The notes: a model not told the origin generated them from the letters alone. Positions 35,460 to 44,165 are shown, numbered from the stretch's first letter. The stretch: DNA of 64,000 nt from Streptomyces sp. S.PB5 (GCF_030403745.1 NZ_JAQMWP010000031.1:1-64000); one strand, 5' to 3'. A program made the numbers and translations.

Positions 35460-35488
35460 ACGGCCCCGGACGACGAGTCCGGGGCCGT
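35460..35488. terminator. strong hairpin in the GH16-zur interval
   Basis: ACGGCCCCGGA pairs perfectly with TCCGGGGCCGT (a C-G pair extends it to 12), leaving a 5-nt loop. It is probably a second terminator. Confidence 0.7.
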
Positions 35489-35844
35489 AGTGCATCCCTG
35501 TGGGAGAAATACCGGTTCAGAACGGCAATGCGTTGTGCCGCCGGCGAGACCGCCACCTGCCTCGCCCACGAGGACAGACTCATCGGAATGCCACAGTGTC
35601 GCCATGGTCGGCGACGGCAGCAACAACTCTCGCTCCGCTTCTGCCGAGCGACGCCGCCGCGCGGCTGCGGGACGCGCGCTGGAGGAGCGGCGCGTGCGCT
35701 GATCCGAGCACGCCGTCGGTCGACGAGCCCGACCGCAGGACGGACGACCTCCACTTCGACACGGGCCACCCGTCGAAGCCCTCACCGGGCCCCCAGTCGG
35801 CCTTGCCCACCGCTCACCCACACATGAGCTATTGTTCATATGGA
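35489..35844. other. gene-free interval before zur
   Basis: No frame in this stretch has recognisable protein content. It holds the approach to the zur promoter only, and ends at the AT-rich Zur box region. Confidence 0.4.
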
Positions 35845-35846
35845 TA

Positions 35847-35861
35847 TGGCTATCATTTTCA
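35847..35861. promoter_or_regulatory. probable Zur box
   Basis: On the minus strand this reads TGAAAATGATAGCCA, 12 of 15 matches to the TGAAAATGATTTTCA core of Zur/Fur-type boxes as I know it. It is in an AT-rich patch 36 bp upstream of the zur start, so Zur may repress its own operon. Confidence 0.65.
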
Positions 35862-35897
35862 TATGACCTGGATTCGGCACGGCAGGGGGAAAGTGGT

Positions 35898-36308
35898 GTG
35901 AGCGACCTGACGACCCGACAGCGGCCCACCCGGCAACGCTCGGCCCTTGTGGCAGCCCTCGCGAACTGTCACGACTTCATCTCCGCGCAGGAGCTGTACG
36001 CGCGCATGACCGCCGACGGCACACGGATCGGCCTGACCACCGTCTACCGAGGACTGCGCGACCTGGAGGCCGCAAACGCGGTCGATGTCATCCAGGCCAA
36101 CGCCGGTGAACGGCTTTACAGATGGCGGCCGAGCGGCGGCCACCGCCACTACCTGATCTGCCGCGCCTGCGGAAGCAGCCGACCGGTGGACTCCGAAGTC
36201 GTCGAGGAGTGGGCCGGACGGATCGTCTCCGACTCCGGATTCGCCGCAGTGGAGCACACCGTCGAACTCACCGGCGTCTGCGCCGACTGCCAACCCACCA
36301 CCAAGTGA
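35898..36308 (+). CDS. zur: Zur, zinc-responsive Fur-family repressor
   Basis: The 136-residue protein has a winged-helix DNA-binding part with the recognition helix Gly-Leu-Thr-Thr-Val-Tyr-Arg at 45-51, and a C-terminal metal domain with His82-X-His84, Cys88-X-X-Cys91 and Cys128-X-X-Cys131. The pattern fits zinc-type rather than iron-type Fur proteins. With zinc bound it should repress zinc-uptake genes. I chose the GTG at 35898, with GGGGGAAAG upstream, since an earlier ATG would overlap the Zur box. It heads a short operon with a small conserved protein (14 bp gap) and a damaged CobW GTPase. It is probably a second zur copy, away from the znu locus. Confidence 0.87.
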   Translation: MSDLTTRQRPTRQRSALVAALANCHDFISAQELYARMTADGTRIGLTTVYRGLRDLEAANAVDVIQANAGERLYRWRPSGGHRHYLICRACGSSRPVDSEVVEEWAGRIVSDSGFAAVEHTVELTGVCADCQPTTK

Positions 36309-36322
36309 GGAGCACTGCCGCC

Positions 36323-36604
36323 ATGCCCCTGGGATTCGGGCCGGGAAACCCCGCCACACCAAGCCCGCATCTGCGCGAGCTGAAGGAAACCGTACGCACC
36401 CTCCTGGACCTCGACGACGACATCGCCGTCATGATCCGCCAGCTTGCCTGCACCGAACCGGGCTGCCCGCCCCTGGAGACGGTGGTCGCCGTCCTGCCCA
36501 TGAACGGACCGGCCCGCCGCTGGACCCTGCACCAGCCCACCGACGAAGTCACCGAGGACGACCTCAGGGCCGCCCTGGTCACCACTGCACCCGAAGGAAC
36601 CTGA
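36323..36604 (+). CDS. small conserved protein between zur and cobW remnant
   Basis: The 93-residue protein is acidic, has no signal peptide or membrane span and has Cys-Thr-Glu-Pro-Gly-Cys-Pro-Pro at about residues 44-51. I do not recognise the family. The gene lies 14 bp after zur and 5 bp before the CobW remnant, so it was in the same zinc-regulated operon, and the Cys pair could bind metal. Function is unknown. Confidence 0.75.
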   Translation: MPLGFGPGNPATPSPHLRELKETVRTLLDLDDDIAVMIRQLACTEPGCPPLETVVAVLPMNGPARRWTLHQPTDEVTEDDLRAALVTTAPEGT

Positions 36605-36609
36605 CCCTG

Positions 36610-36950
36610 ATGACGACCACCGAAGCGCCCGCGACCAACGCGCCTCGCGACGAGCAAGTACCCGTCACCGTCCTGACCGGCTTCCTCGGCTCCGGCAAGA
36701 CCACCCTCCTCAACCGCATCCTCACCGAACACCACGGCATGCGGATCGCCGTCATCGAGAACGAGTTCGGCGAGATCGGCATCGACGACACCCTCGTCCT
36801 CGACGCCGAAGAGGAGATCCTCGAGATGAACAACGGCTGCATCTGCTGCACCGTCCGAGGAGACCCATCCGCATCCTGGGCGGATGCGACGCCGCGAGAA
36901 GTTCGAGCCTCTCCGCGCCAGAGGCGACAGCCGGCACATCCCGGAATCCG
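36610..36950 (+). pseudogene. truncated CobW/P47K GTPase (zinc metallochaperone type)
   Basis: The first 84 codons are an intact CobW start: Walker A Gly-Phe-Leu-Gly-Ser-Gly-Lys-Thr-Thr, the Glu-Asn-Glu-Phe-Gly-Glu motif, and the metal motif Cys-Ile-Cys-Cys. Right after, the frame breaks: Ile-Arg-Ile-Leu is read one base over (about 36867-36878), and Met-Arg-Arg-Arg-Glu-Lys-Phe in a further frame (about 36884-36904). Both are the expected continuation of the family. Nothing CobW-like follows, so about three quarters of the gene is missing. It was the third gene of the zur operon, and such GTPases are typical Zur targets. Confidence 0.85.
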
Positions 36951-37172
36951 ACCGGTGAAGACGCCGATCCGGCGACCGCCACCGCCCCCAGCGCTCACAG
37001 ACGATCACGCCGCGGCCATCGCATCACGCCCTCCAAGTCCCGGCAAAATACGATTCTGTTAAAGCCCTATCGGTCACAGAATCCACCAAGTACCTTCCCG
37101 ATGCGGTCAGTTGGTGACCGGCATCACCTCGTCACGGGCCGGTCGCCCCGGCCGCACGAGTGGAGGTCCAGC

Positions 37173-39032
37173 ATGCGCAAGGCCCACAGACGGACCGGCG
37201 TGGGCGTGTTCGCGGCAATGCTCTTCGCCACGACAGCTCTCGCCGGTTCCGCACAGGCACACGACGGCACCTCATCGACCGACGGCGCCATCGACAACGC
37301 GGCGGCCACCCACGGCCACGACCAGCACGGCGGCAACGAAGGACATCTGCCGGCCACCCAGAAGAACGTCCGACTGGTCAGCAAACTCAAGCTGAGCAAT
37401 GTCGTCGAAGGCAAGATCGCCGACGTCGGCGTCTACAAGGGCTACGCCTACCTCGCCTCCTGGGGCGGCGTCGGCTGCGACAACACCGGCGTGTACGTCG
37501 TCGACATACGCAAGCCCAGCAAACCCAAGGAAGTCGGCTTCATCCCGGCCCCGGCGGGCAGTGCCCCGGGTGAAGGCATCCAGACCGTGCACATCTCCAC
37601 GCCATCCTTCAACGGCGACATCCTGGTCAGCAACAACGAGATCTGCGGCGACACGGGTGTCGGCGGCATGAACATCTACGACGTCACCGACCCGACCAAG
37701 CCGAAGACATTGGCCGAGGGCGTCGGCGACTTCACCCTCGAGGCCGAGCCGACGGCGATCGCCCGCCAGATCCACAGCGTCTTCGCGTGGGACGCGGGCC
37801 GCAAGGCGTACGCCGTGATCGTCGACAACGAAGAGGGCACCGACGTCGACATCATGGACATCACCGACCCGGCCAACGCGCAACTCGTCGCCGAGTACGA
37901 CCTCGACGAGACCTTCCCGCAGATCCTCCAGGCGGCCCCGGAGAACCTCACCGAGGTCTTCCTGCACGACATGGTCGTCAAGAACATCCGTGGCCGCCAG
38001 GTCATGCTCGCCTCGTACTGGGACGCGGGCTACGTCGCGCTCGACGTCACCGACCCCAAGAACATCAAGTACATAGGCGACACCGACTTCACGAACCCCG
38101 ACCCCGAAGGGGCCAAGAGGGGACGCACGGTTGCCCCCGAAGGCAACGGCCACGAGGCCGAGTTCACCCTTGACAACCGCTATGTCATAGGCGCCGACGA
38201 GGACTTCGGCCCGTACGCCCTGTCGGCCCGCAACCTCGACGACAACACGGCCATCACCGCGGGACAGGGCGTCCCCCTGGAGGCGGGCAAGACCATCACC
38301 GGCGGCTCGGTCTACGTCGGCCTGGCGTGCAACGGCGGCCCCGCCGTCCCCGCAGGCGACCCGGCCACCGTGGACATCGCCGTCGTCGAGCGCGGGACCT
38401 GCACCTTCACCGAGAAGGTCGCCAACGTCGAGGCCGCAGGCGGCTACGACGCCGTGCTCGTCTTCAACCGCACCGGCTCGGACGCCTGCGACGTGCAGAG
38501 CGGCATGACCGTCGAGGGCACCGTGCCGACCTTCGGCGTCGCCCCGCGCGGCCAGGGCTTCGCCGCCTTCGACCAGCCGTACAGCAACGCAGACTGCCTG
38601 GCCGGCACCGGCCCCGCCACCTTGCCGGTGGCCATCGGCACCAAGGGCGACCAGCTCACTTTCTCGTCGCGCTTCGACGGCTGGGGCTACGCGCACCTGT
38701 TCCGGAACAAGAACGGGAAGATGACCGAGCTGGCCACCTACGCCATCCCTGAGAGTCAGGACCCTGCGTACGCCTCCGGCTTCGGTGACCTGTCCGTCCA
38801 CGAGGTGGCGACCTCCGGCGTCCGGCCCGACCTGGCGTACTTCGCCTACTACGCGGGCGGCTTCCGGGTCACCAAGATCAAGAACGACAAGCTCGTGGAG
38901 GTCGGCCGCTTCATCGACGAGGGCGGCAACAACTTCTGGGGCGTCCAGACCTTCAACCGGTTCGGAAAGGAGTACGTGGCGGCGTCCGACCGGGATTACG
39001 GGCTCTACATCTTCGAATACACGGGTCACTGA
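37173..39032 (+). CDS. secreted LVIVD-repeat protein with PA domain and His-rich N-terminus
   Basis: The 619-residue protein has a signal peptide (about 1-30), then a His-rich segment (His-Gly-His-Asp-Gln-His-Gly-Gly) at about 43-55. LVIVD-type beta-propeller repeats fill about 60-340 and the C-terminal part, and a protease-associated (PA) domain is inserted around residues 385-510. It is probably a surface-associated or extracellular protein with no catalytic motif that I can see; role unknown. GGAGG precedes the ATG. It lies downstream of the zinc locus, and the His-rich stretch could bind metal, but this is inference. A hairpin terminator follows. Confidence 0.85.
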   Translation: MRKAHRRTGVGVFAAMLFATTALAGSAQAHDGTSSTDGAIDNAAATHGHDQHGGNEGHLPATQKNVRLVSKLKLSNVVEGKIADVGVYKGYAYLASWGGVGCDNTGVYVVDIRKPSKPKEVGFIPAPAGSAPGEGIQTVHISTPSFNGDILVSNNEICGDTGVGGMNIYDVTDPTKPKTLAEGVGDFTLEAEPTAIARQIHSVFAWDAGRKAYAVIVDNEEGTDVDIMDITDPANAQLVAEYDLDETFPQILQAAPENLTEVFLHDMVVKNIRGRQVMLASYWDAGYVALDVTDPKNIKYIGDTDFTNPDPEGAKRGRTVAPEGNGHEAEFTLDNRYVIGADEDFGPYALSARNLDDNTAITAGQGVPLEAGKTITGGSVYVGLACNGGPAVPAGDPATVDIAVVERGTCTFTEKVANVEAAGGYDAVLVFNRTGSDACDVQSGMTVEGTVPTFGVAPRGQGFAAFDQPYSNADCLAGTGPATLPVAIGTKGDQLTFSSRFDGWGYAHLFRNKNGKMTELATYAIPESQDPAYASGFGDLSVHEVATSGVRPDLAYFAYYAGGFRVTKIKNDKLVEVGRFIDEGGNNFWGVQTFNRFGKEYVAASDRDYGLYIFEYTGH

Positions 39033-39047
39033 GGTGATCTGAGCGCG

Positions 39048-39086
39048 GCGGGGTCCTGCAACACCAGAAAACGGGCGGGACCCCGC
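39048..39086 (+). terminator. hairpin after LVIVD gene
   Basis: GCGGGGTCC pairs with GGACCCCGC over a 21-nt loop, 16 bp after the stop codon. Confidence 0.7.
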
Positions 39087-39220
39087 TCCGCCCACGGAAT
39101 GCCGTGCGCCTGCAAGCTTGACGCTTGCTGAGAAGCACTCATGCCCCTCTCAGCAGCCTACCGACACATTGGGATCATCCCCGGTGACGGCCACCGGGAA
39201 CGGACCAGGGAACAGCGGCC

Positions 39221-39664
39221 ATGGCCAACCATGCTGAGACGAGCAACCGGAGAAACGTCTACGTCGACATGGTCGGGGATCTCTTCCACCCGGGCCACGT
39301 GGCGCTTCTCAGGGCCGCACGAACCTTCGGAGACCGGCTGATCGTCGGCGTCCTCTCGGACGAGGCCGTGACCGAGTACAAGCGAAGGCCCATCATGACC
39401 CTGGCCGAGCGGGTCACGGTGATCGAGGCGTGCCGCTACGTCGATGCGGTGATACCGAACGCTCCGGCATGCGTGACCACCGAGTTCCTGGACGATCACG
39501 ACATCGCGGTGGTGGTGCACGGAGACGACATCTCACCGGACGTCATCCAAGAGGTCTTCGGTCCGGTGGCCGCTGCGGGGAAGCTGCAGCTCGTGGAGTA
39601 CACGGCGGGTGTCTCCACCACTGACCTCATTCAAAGGTGCCTGACGCGAGGCGTCGCCTCGTGA
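39221..39664 (+). CDS. cytidylyltransferase-family protein (glycerol-3-P/ethanolamine-P type)
   Basis: The 147-residue protein has the nucleotidyltransferase signature His23-Pro-Gly-His26 (Leu-Phe-His-Pro-Gly-His), and a Lys/Arg-rich loop Glu-Tyr-Lys-Arg-Arg-Pro with a following Thr-Leu-Ala-Glu-Arg, as in single-domain cytidylyltransferases. It should join CTP to a phosphorylated small alcohol, for example glycerol-3-phosphate or phosphoethanolamine. The second motif Arg-Thr-X-Gly-Ile-Ser-Thr-Thr appears as Ala-Gly-Val-Ser-Thr-Thr. An AGGGAA site lies before the ATG. It has no operon partner nearby, so the product is not set. Confidence 0.82.
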   Translation: MANHAETSNRRNVYVDMVGDLFHPGHVALLRAARTFGDRLIVGVLSDEAVTEYKRRPIMTLAERVTVIEACRYVDAVIPNAPACVTTEFLDDHDIAVVVHGDDISPDVIQEVFGPVAAAGKLQLVEYTAGVSTTDLIQRCLTRGVAS

Positions 39665-39932
39665 TCTTCGTGTCATGCGGCTCGACGGGTGCGAGTTCCT
39701 GCAGTTCAGGATGCACAGCATGCCCGATCGGCTGGAGAAGCCACCTCCTGTAGCCACCAACTGTGGCAGTCGTCGCTCCGCAGCCGTCATCGAGAAGGCA
39801 ACGACTGCAGCAGAGACACAGGGGGCCTTCAAGGGTGGGCCGGGCACGCGGATGTGGTCGGTGCGCGGTGTCTGTCGGACCGGTCAGGATCGGAGAAGCC
39901 CCGGTCCCCACGCCGGGCCTAGCGTGATGGCC

Positions 39933-40586
39933 ATGGCAACCAAGACTTCCACCGCAGCCGGCATCTCCCTCACGTCCGTCACTCTGGAGGTGACCGACCT
40001 CGCCGCCGCCGACGCCTTTTACCGCGCGTTCGGCGTGAACGCATACGTACGCCTCCAGGCGTCCGAGGCTCCTTCCACCGGGTTCCGCGGCTTCACGGTC
40101 GCGCTCACGGTCGCCCAACCGGCCACCGTCGACGGCTTCGTCGGCGACGCCGTCGATGCCGGTGCCGTCGTGCTCAAGTCCCCCTCGAAGTCGTTCTGGG
40201 GCTATGGCGGCGTCGTCCAGGCCCCCGACGGCACGATCTGGAAGATCGCGACCTCGGCGAAGAAGGACACCGGCCCCGCGTCCCGCACGGTCGACGAGGT
40301 GGTCCTCCTCCTCGGCGTCGAGGACGTGAAGGCCACCCGGCAGTACTACGTCGGCCAGGGCCTGACCGTGGCCAAGAGCTTCGGCGGCAAGTACGCCGAG
40401 TTCGCACCCGGCCGGCACGGCCTCGTGAAGCTGGCACTGTACAAGCGCGGAGCCCTGGCCAAGGACCTCGGTGTCCCGGCCGAGGGCTCCGGCTCGCATC
40501 GCGTCGTCCTCAGCGGCGCCACCGACGGCTTCACCGACGCGGACGGATTCGTGTGGGAGGCTGCACCGCCCGCGGCCAAGCCGTAG
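39933..40586 (+). CDS. glyoxalase/VOC-superfamily protein
   Basis: The 217-residue protein has two VOC beta-alpha-beta-beta-beta units, with Leu-Glu-Val-Thr-Asp-Leu opening the first and Ala-Thr-Arg-Gln-Tyr-Tyr in the second. Such proteins bind or modify small molecules such as methylglyoxal or antibiotics; metal ligands are not obvious. I chose the ATG at 39933; another ATG six bases upstream is equally open. The 268 bp before it have no convincing gene. Confidence 0.8.
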   Translation: MATKTSTAAGISLTSVTLEVTDLAAADAFYRAFGVNAYVRLQASEAPSTGFRGFTVALTVAQPATVDGFVGDAVDAGAVVLKSPSKSFWGYGGVVQAPDGTIWKIATSAKKDTGPASRTVDEVVLLLGVEDVKATRQYYVGQGLTVAKSFGGKYAEFAPGRHGLVKLALYKRGALAKDLGVPAEGSGSHRVVLSGATDGFTDADGFVWEAAPPAAKP

Positions 40587-40685
40587 GGGGCAAGCCCTCC
40601 AAGATCGAATCGGCGGCGCGAGGAGGATCCCGGGACGAGCACTGCCGGGACGACGAGATGGATGCGGATGAGCCCAGACCGGTGA

Positions 40686-40936
40686 GAGCAATGCGCCTGC
40701 GTTGATGCTCTCGACGACGGGGGCAGCTGCCGCGGCGGTGCTGAGGGCGGCCAGGTCGAAGGCGAGGAGCACGAAGCTTCCCACACCGGGTGCCGCAGCC
40801 CAGGTCCATGATTTTGGCACTGCTCGCTCTTCAGCAGCAGCCAGGCGGTGATCGACGCCATGTCCTCGGCGAGTACCTCGGCGTCCGGATCGAGGATCTC
40901 CGCCCCGCTGTTCGCAGGGACCCTAAGCGCCTCCAC
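40686..40936 (-). pseudogene. decayed class I SAM methyltransferase, downstream of XRE-cupin gene
   Basis: From the ATG at 40936 the protein starts plausibly for about 40 residues with Ala-Glu-Val-Leu-Ala-Glu-Asp-Met-Ala-Ser-Ile-Thr-Ala-Trp-Leu. The SAM motif Met-Asp-Leu-Gly-Cys-Gly-Thr follows in a different frame from 40809, and Gly-Val-Gly-Ser-Phe-Val-Leu-Leu in a third frame from about 40787. One-base shifts at about 40812 and 40793 explain the breaks. Similar methyltransferases follow XRE-cupin genes in other Streptomyces (my recollection). The rest of the gene is not recognisable before the glyoxalase stop. Confidence 0.6.
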
Positions 40937-41531
40937 GGCCGGCTTCGGAGTCCTCGGTGCCGGCGCCCTTCTGGTGGCCGCGGCGGGCGTCGCGGTCGAA
41001 GATGCCCATGATCTCGCAGGGGCCGCCCTCGGCGCCGATGGCGTGCGGCATCATGGTCGGGAATTCCGCGGCCTGGTTGGTCTCGATGCGAAAGCGCCGG
41101 TGGCCGAGCATGAGGACGGCGGTGCCGGACAGTACGACGAGCCATTCGCGGCCGGGGTGGGCGCGCATGCGGGCGGGGTTGTCGGGCGGCGGGTCGGTGA
41201 TGCGCTGACGCATCACACTCATGCCGGGGTCGCCCTTTACGGGCCAGCGCATCAGACCGTGGGCGCCGTCGATCATCGGCCTGATGACGACGTCGTCGGC
41301 GGCGTTCTCCACGAGCTGGTCCAAGGTGGTGTCCAGGGCGCGGGCGAGGGTGACGAGCTGGTCCAGGGCCAGGCGGCGCTGCCCGTTCTCGATGCGGCTC
41401 AGTGAGGACTGGCTGAGGTTGGCTCGGGTGGCCAGTTCCTCCAGGGACCAGCCCTGTGCGACGCGCAGGGCGCGGATCCGTTTGCGTACGAGGCTGTCCA
41501 GCTGCCCATCTTCTTGCGTCATAGGCAACAT
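40923..41531 (-). CDS. XRE-family regulator with C-terminal cupin domain
   Basis: The 202-residue protein has an N-terminal Cro/C1 helix-turn-helix (about 16-70, Ser-Leu-Glu-Glu-Leu-Ala-Thr-Arg-Ala-Asn-Leu-Ser-Gln-Ser-Ser-Leu-Ser) and a cupin domain (about 110-185, with His-Pro-Gly-Arg-Glu-Trp and Pro-His-Ala). The cupin should sense a small ligand. AAGG lies 6 bp before the ATG at 41531; another ATG at 41522 is possible. It is divergent from a decayed FAD-reductase gene, and the gene downstream is a decayed methyltransferase, so both likely targets are lost. Confidence 0.85.
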   Translation of the reverse strand: MLPMTQEDGQLDSLVRKRIRALRVAQGWSLEELATRANLSQSSLSRIENGQRRLALDQLVTLARALDTTLDQLVENAADDVVIRPMIDGAHGLMRWPVKGDPGMSVMRQRITDPPPDNPARMRAHPGREWLVVLSGTAVLMLGHRRFRIETNQAAEFPTMMPHAIGAEGGPCEIMGIFDRDARRGHQKGAGTEDSEAGRGGA

Positions 41532-41611
41532 GGTATGCCTTCTGCGCAACGTGGGCTTAGCGTCGAACGGAGACGGTCCAGCACGGGCCACGTACGACGA
41601 AAGGGCTCGAC

Positions 41612-42416
41612 ATGCCTGCGCAGACTTCCCGCTATGAGAGCGACCCGCCTCCCACCGAGACCGAGGATGTAGTGGTGCTCGGCGGCGGCGCCCCCGGGCC
41701 GGAACGACGTGCCGATGCCGGCCCACTCGCGCCGCGCTGTCGTCGTGATCGACAGCGGCACCCCGCGCAATGCCCCCGCAGCGGCCATGCACGCCTTCAT
41801 CGTCCCGGACGGCGCCCCGCGTCCCGAGATCCTCGAGCACAGACGCCGGCAGGTACGCCAGCACGGCGGCCGGAACATCTTCCGGGAAGTGCCCACGGCC
41901 GAACCCGCCGCGCCCTCCACGGACGGCGACCTGCGGTTCAGCATCTGCCATGGCCATGAGGTCGCGATGAGCCGATCGGCATCCTCGCGACCGGTCCGGC
42001 CTCCGTCCACCCCGCGTTGCTGGTTGCAACATCCGCATCGTCGAGACCGACGTCAGCGAAGTCGTCAATGACGCGACGACGGCGCCCTCGCAGGCGTCCG
42101 CCTGACCAACGGCCCTTTCGGGACGGCGGATTCCGGCTGTGGCCACACCGATGCAGGCCCGTACCGAGGGCCTGGACGGGCTGAAGCTGCCGATGGAGGT
42201 CCTGCCCGACCACATGGGTCTCCGCTTCACCCCTGCCATCTCCGACACCACCGAGATCCCGGGCGTGGGGGGGGGGCCGGCAACGCCACCGACCTCACCG
42301 CCCAGGCCGGAGCCTCTGCTGCTGCCGGAGCCCTGGCCGGCTCCCGCATCAACGCCCTGCTCGCCGCTGCGGACACCGACGCCGCGCTCGCCGCCGCACA
42401 GAAGACCACCGGCTGA
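41612..42416 (+). pseudogene. decayed FAD-dependent (thioredoxin reductase-like) oxidoreductase
   Basis: Pieces of one protein appear in order but in different frames. The first is an FAD motif Val-Val-Val-Leu-Gly-Gly-Gly in the starting frame. Next, Ser-Arg-Arg-Ala-Val-Val-Val-Ile-Asp-Ser-Gly-Thr-Pro-Arg-Asn comes from 41727, then Gly-Ile-Leu-Ala-Thr-Gly-Pro-Ala-Ser-Val-His near 41970. Arg-Thr-Glu-Gly-Leu-Asp-Gly-Leu-Lys and Asp-His-Met-Gly-Leu-Arg-Phe follow from 42160. The last piece, Gly-Asn-Ala-Thr-Asp-Leu-Thr-Ala-Gln, comes after a run of ten G (42267-42276) that shifts the frame. The middle has lost roughly 60 codons. It is divergent from the XRE-cupin gene, which probably controlled it. 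Confidence 0.85.
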
Positions 42417-42551
42417 CACATCAGTCCCGCAACCGAAGAACCACGCGACCGCCATCCAGCGGGTCGCGCGGTGAGCAAGCCCCTGTCTCACTGACCTGGC
42501 GACCGGCCCTGTACCGGCGCCGATCCTGCATGCCCTTTCCGGAAGGAAACC

Positions 42552-44165
42552 ATGAGTACCAATCAGCTTCCTCAGGCGGCGGCCGCGCACGCAAGCGGCG
42601 AGGGCGCGCCGGATGCGCGTCAGCTGCGCGCGATCCTGATCACCGTCTCGATCGCGCTGATGGCTGTCATCGCCTCCGTGTCCGGGCTGAACGTCGCCCA
42701 GACCCACATGGCCGTCGAGTTCGGCGCCTCGCAGAACACCGTCCTGTGGATCATCAATGTCTACACCCTCGCCCTGGCCGCGCTGCTGCTGCCGCTCGGC
42801 GCGATCGGTGACCGGCTGGGCCGTAAGCCCATGCTGATCACCGGCCTGGTCATCTTCGGCGCCGCCAGTGTCCTCGCAGGACTCGCCCCGTCCGCCGGGG
42901 TGATGATCGCCGCGCGCGTGACCGCCGGCATCAGTGCCGCCGTGATCATGCCGATCACTCTCGCTGTCATCACTTCCACCTTCCCCGAGGAGGAGCGCGG
43001 CAAGGCGATCGGCGTGTGGACCGGAGTCGCCGGAGGCGGCGGCATCCTCGGCATGTTCCTCTCCGCCCTGCTGGTCGACGTCGCCGACTGGCGCCTGCTG
43101 TTCGTCCTTCCGGTGGTCCTGGTCGTCGTCGCGCTGACGATGACACTGAAGTCGGTGCCCAACTCCCACGAACGCTCCCCGCATTCGTTCGACACTGTCG
43201 GAGCACTGGTCTCCACCATCGCCGTGACCGGTCTCATCTTCGTCCTGCAGGAAGGCCCTGAGCGCGGCTGGACCGCCCCCATCACCCTGACCAGCCTGGC
43301 CGTCGGCATGGTCGCCGCCATCGCCTTCGTGGCCTGGGAACTACGCCGCCGCGACGCATCCCTGCTGGACGTACGCCTCTTCCGGGAGCGCGGTATGGCC
43401 TCCGGCTCCCTCACCCTGCTCGTCGTCTTCGGCGTCCAAGCCGGCATCGCCGTCGTTCTCTTCCCCTTCTTCCAGGCCGTACTCGGCTGGTCCGGACTGC
43501 TGTCCACCGTGGCGATGATGCCCATGGCCGTCATGATGATGATGGCCTCCGGACTGGCCCCCAAGATGGCCGCCGAGATCGGCGCCCGCTCCACCATGGC
43601 CGTCGGCGTCGCCCTGGCCACGCTCGGCCTGGTCCTGATGGCCCTGTTCGTATCCGTCGACGGCGGCTACCTGTCCATCCTGGCCGGCATGCTCGCCATG
43701 GGCATCGGCATGGGGCTGTCCATGACACCCGCCACCGAGGCCATCACCGGCTCCCTGCCCCGCACCAAGCAAGGCGTCGCCTCCGCACTCAACGACGTCA
43801 CCCGTGAGTTCGGCACCGCCCTGGGCGTCGCCTTGCTCGGCGCGCTCCTGGCCAACGGCTACCGCAGCGCCATCGACGGCAAGCTCGACGGCATCCCCAA
43901 CGGAGCCGCGGACACCGCCCGCGAAGGCATCGCCAACGCCATCGAGGTCGCCCCCACCACCGGCAGGCACGCCCGGGACCTGATCCACGCCGCGCAGCAG
44001 TCGTTCGTCGACGGCTGGCAGCGATCCATGTGGGTCGGCGCCGCCGTCATGGCCGCCCTGCTCCTCTACGTGGCCCTGCGCGGCCAGAAGAACCCCGCGC
44101 CCCTCCCGTCCGAGGCCGAGGCAGCACCCGAGACCGGGGCCGCGGAGAACGTCACCGCCCGCTGA
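42552..44165 (+). CDS. MFS drug efflux transporter, DHA2 (14-TM) family
   Basis: The 537-residue membrane protein has about 14 spans. Motif A is Gly-Asp-Arg-Leu-Gly-Arg-Lys after span 2, and the antiporter motif C-like Gly-Val-Ala-Gly-Gly-Gly-Gly-Ile-Leu-Gly lies in span 5. It should export a drug or small toxic compound in exchange for protons. GGAAGGAAA precedes the ATG. The convergent amidohydrolase gene ends 120 bp away. No adjacent TetR or MarR regulator is present, and the XRE-cupin regulator is the nearest. Confidence 0.92.
   Translation: MSTNQLPQAAAAHASGEGAPDARQLRAILITVSIALMAVIASVSGLNVAQTHMAVEFGASQNTVLWIINVYTLALAALLLPLGAIGDRLGRKPMLITGLVIFGAASVLAGLAPSAGVMIAARVTAGISAAVIMPITLAVITSTFPEEERGKAIGVWTGVAGGGGILGMFLSALLVDVADWRLLFVLPVVLVVVALTMTLKSVPNSHERSPHSFDTVGALVSTIAVTGLIFVLQEGPERGWTAPITLTSLAVGMVAAIAFVAWELRRRDASLLDVRLFRERGMASGSLTLLVVFGVQAGIAVVLFPFFQAVLGWSGLLSTVAMMPMAVMMMMASGLAPKMAAEIGARSTMAVGVALATLGLVLMALFVSVDGGYLSILAGMLAMGIGMGLSMTPATEAITGSLPRTKQGVASALNDVTREFGTALGVALLGALLANGYRSAIDGKLDGIPNGAADTAREGIANAIEVAPTTGRHARDLIHAAQQSFVDGWQRSMWVGAAVMAALLLYVALRGQKNPAPLPSEAEAAPETGAAENVTAR

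Noticed and set aside
35832..35897. Earlier ATG for zur
   Set aside because: It would put the start before the ribosome-binding site and overlapping the Zur box, and adds a hydrophobic stretch not seen in the family.
37272..39095. A 607-codon antisense open frame opposite the LVIVD protein
   Set aside because: Val/Asp/Gly-rich shadow of the plus-strand gene without recognisable motifs.
39665..39932. N-terminal extension of the glyoxalase-like protein from 39675
   Set aside because: The added 84 residues are Arg/Gly-rich and unlike the VOC fold, which begins just after 39933.
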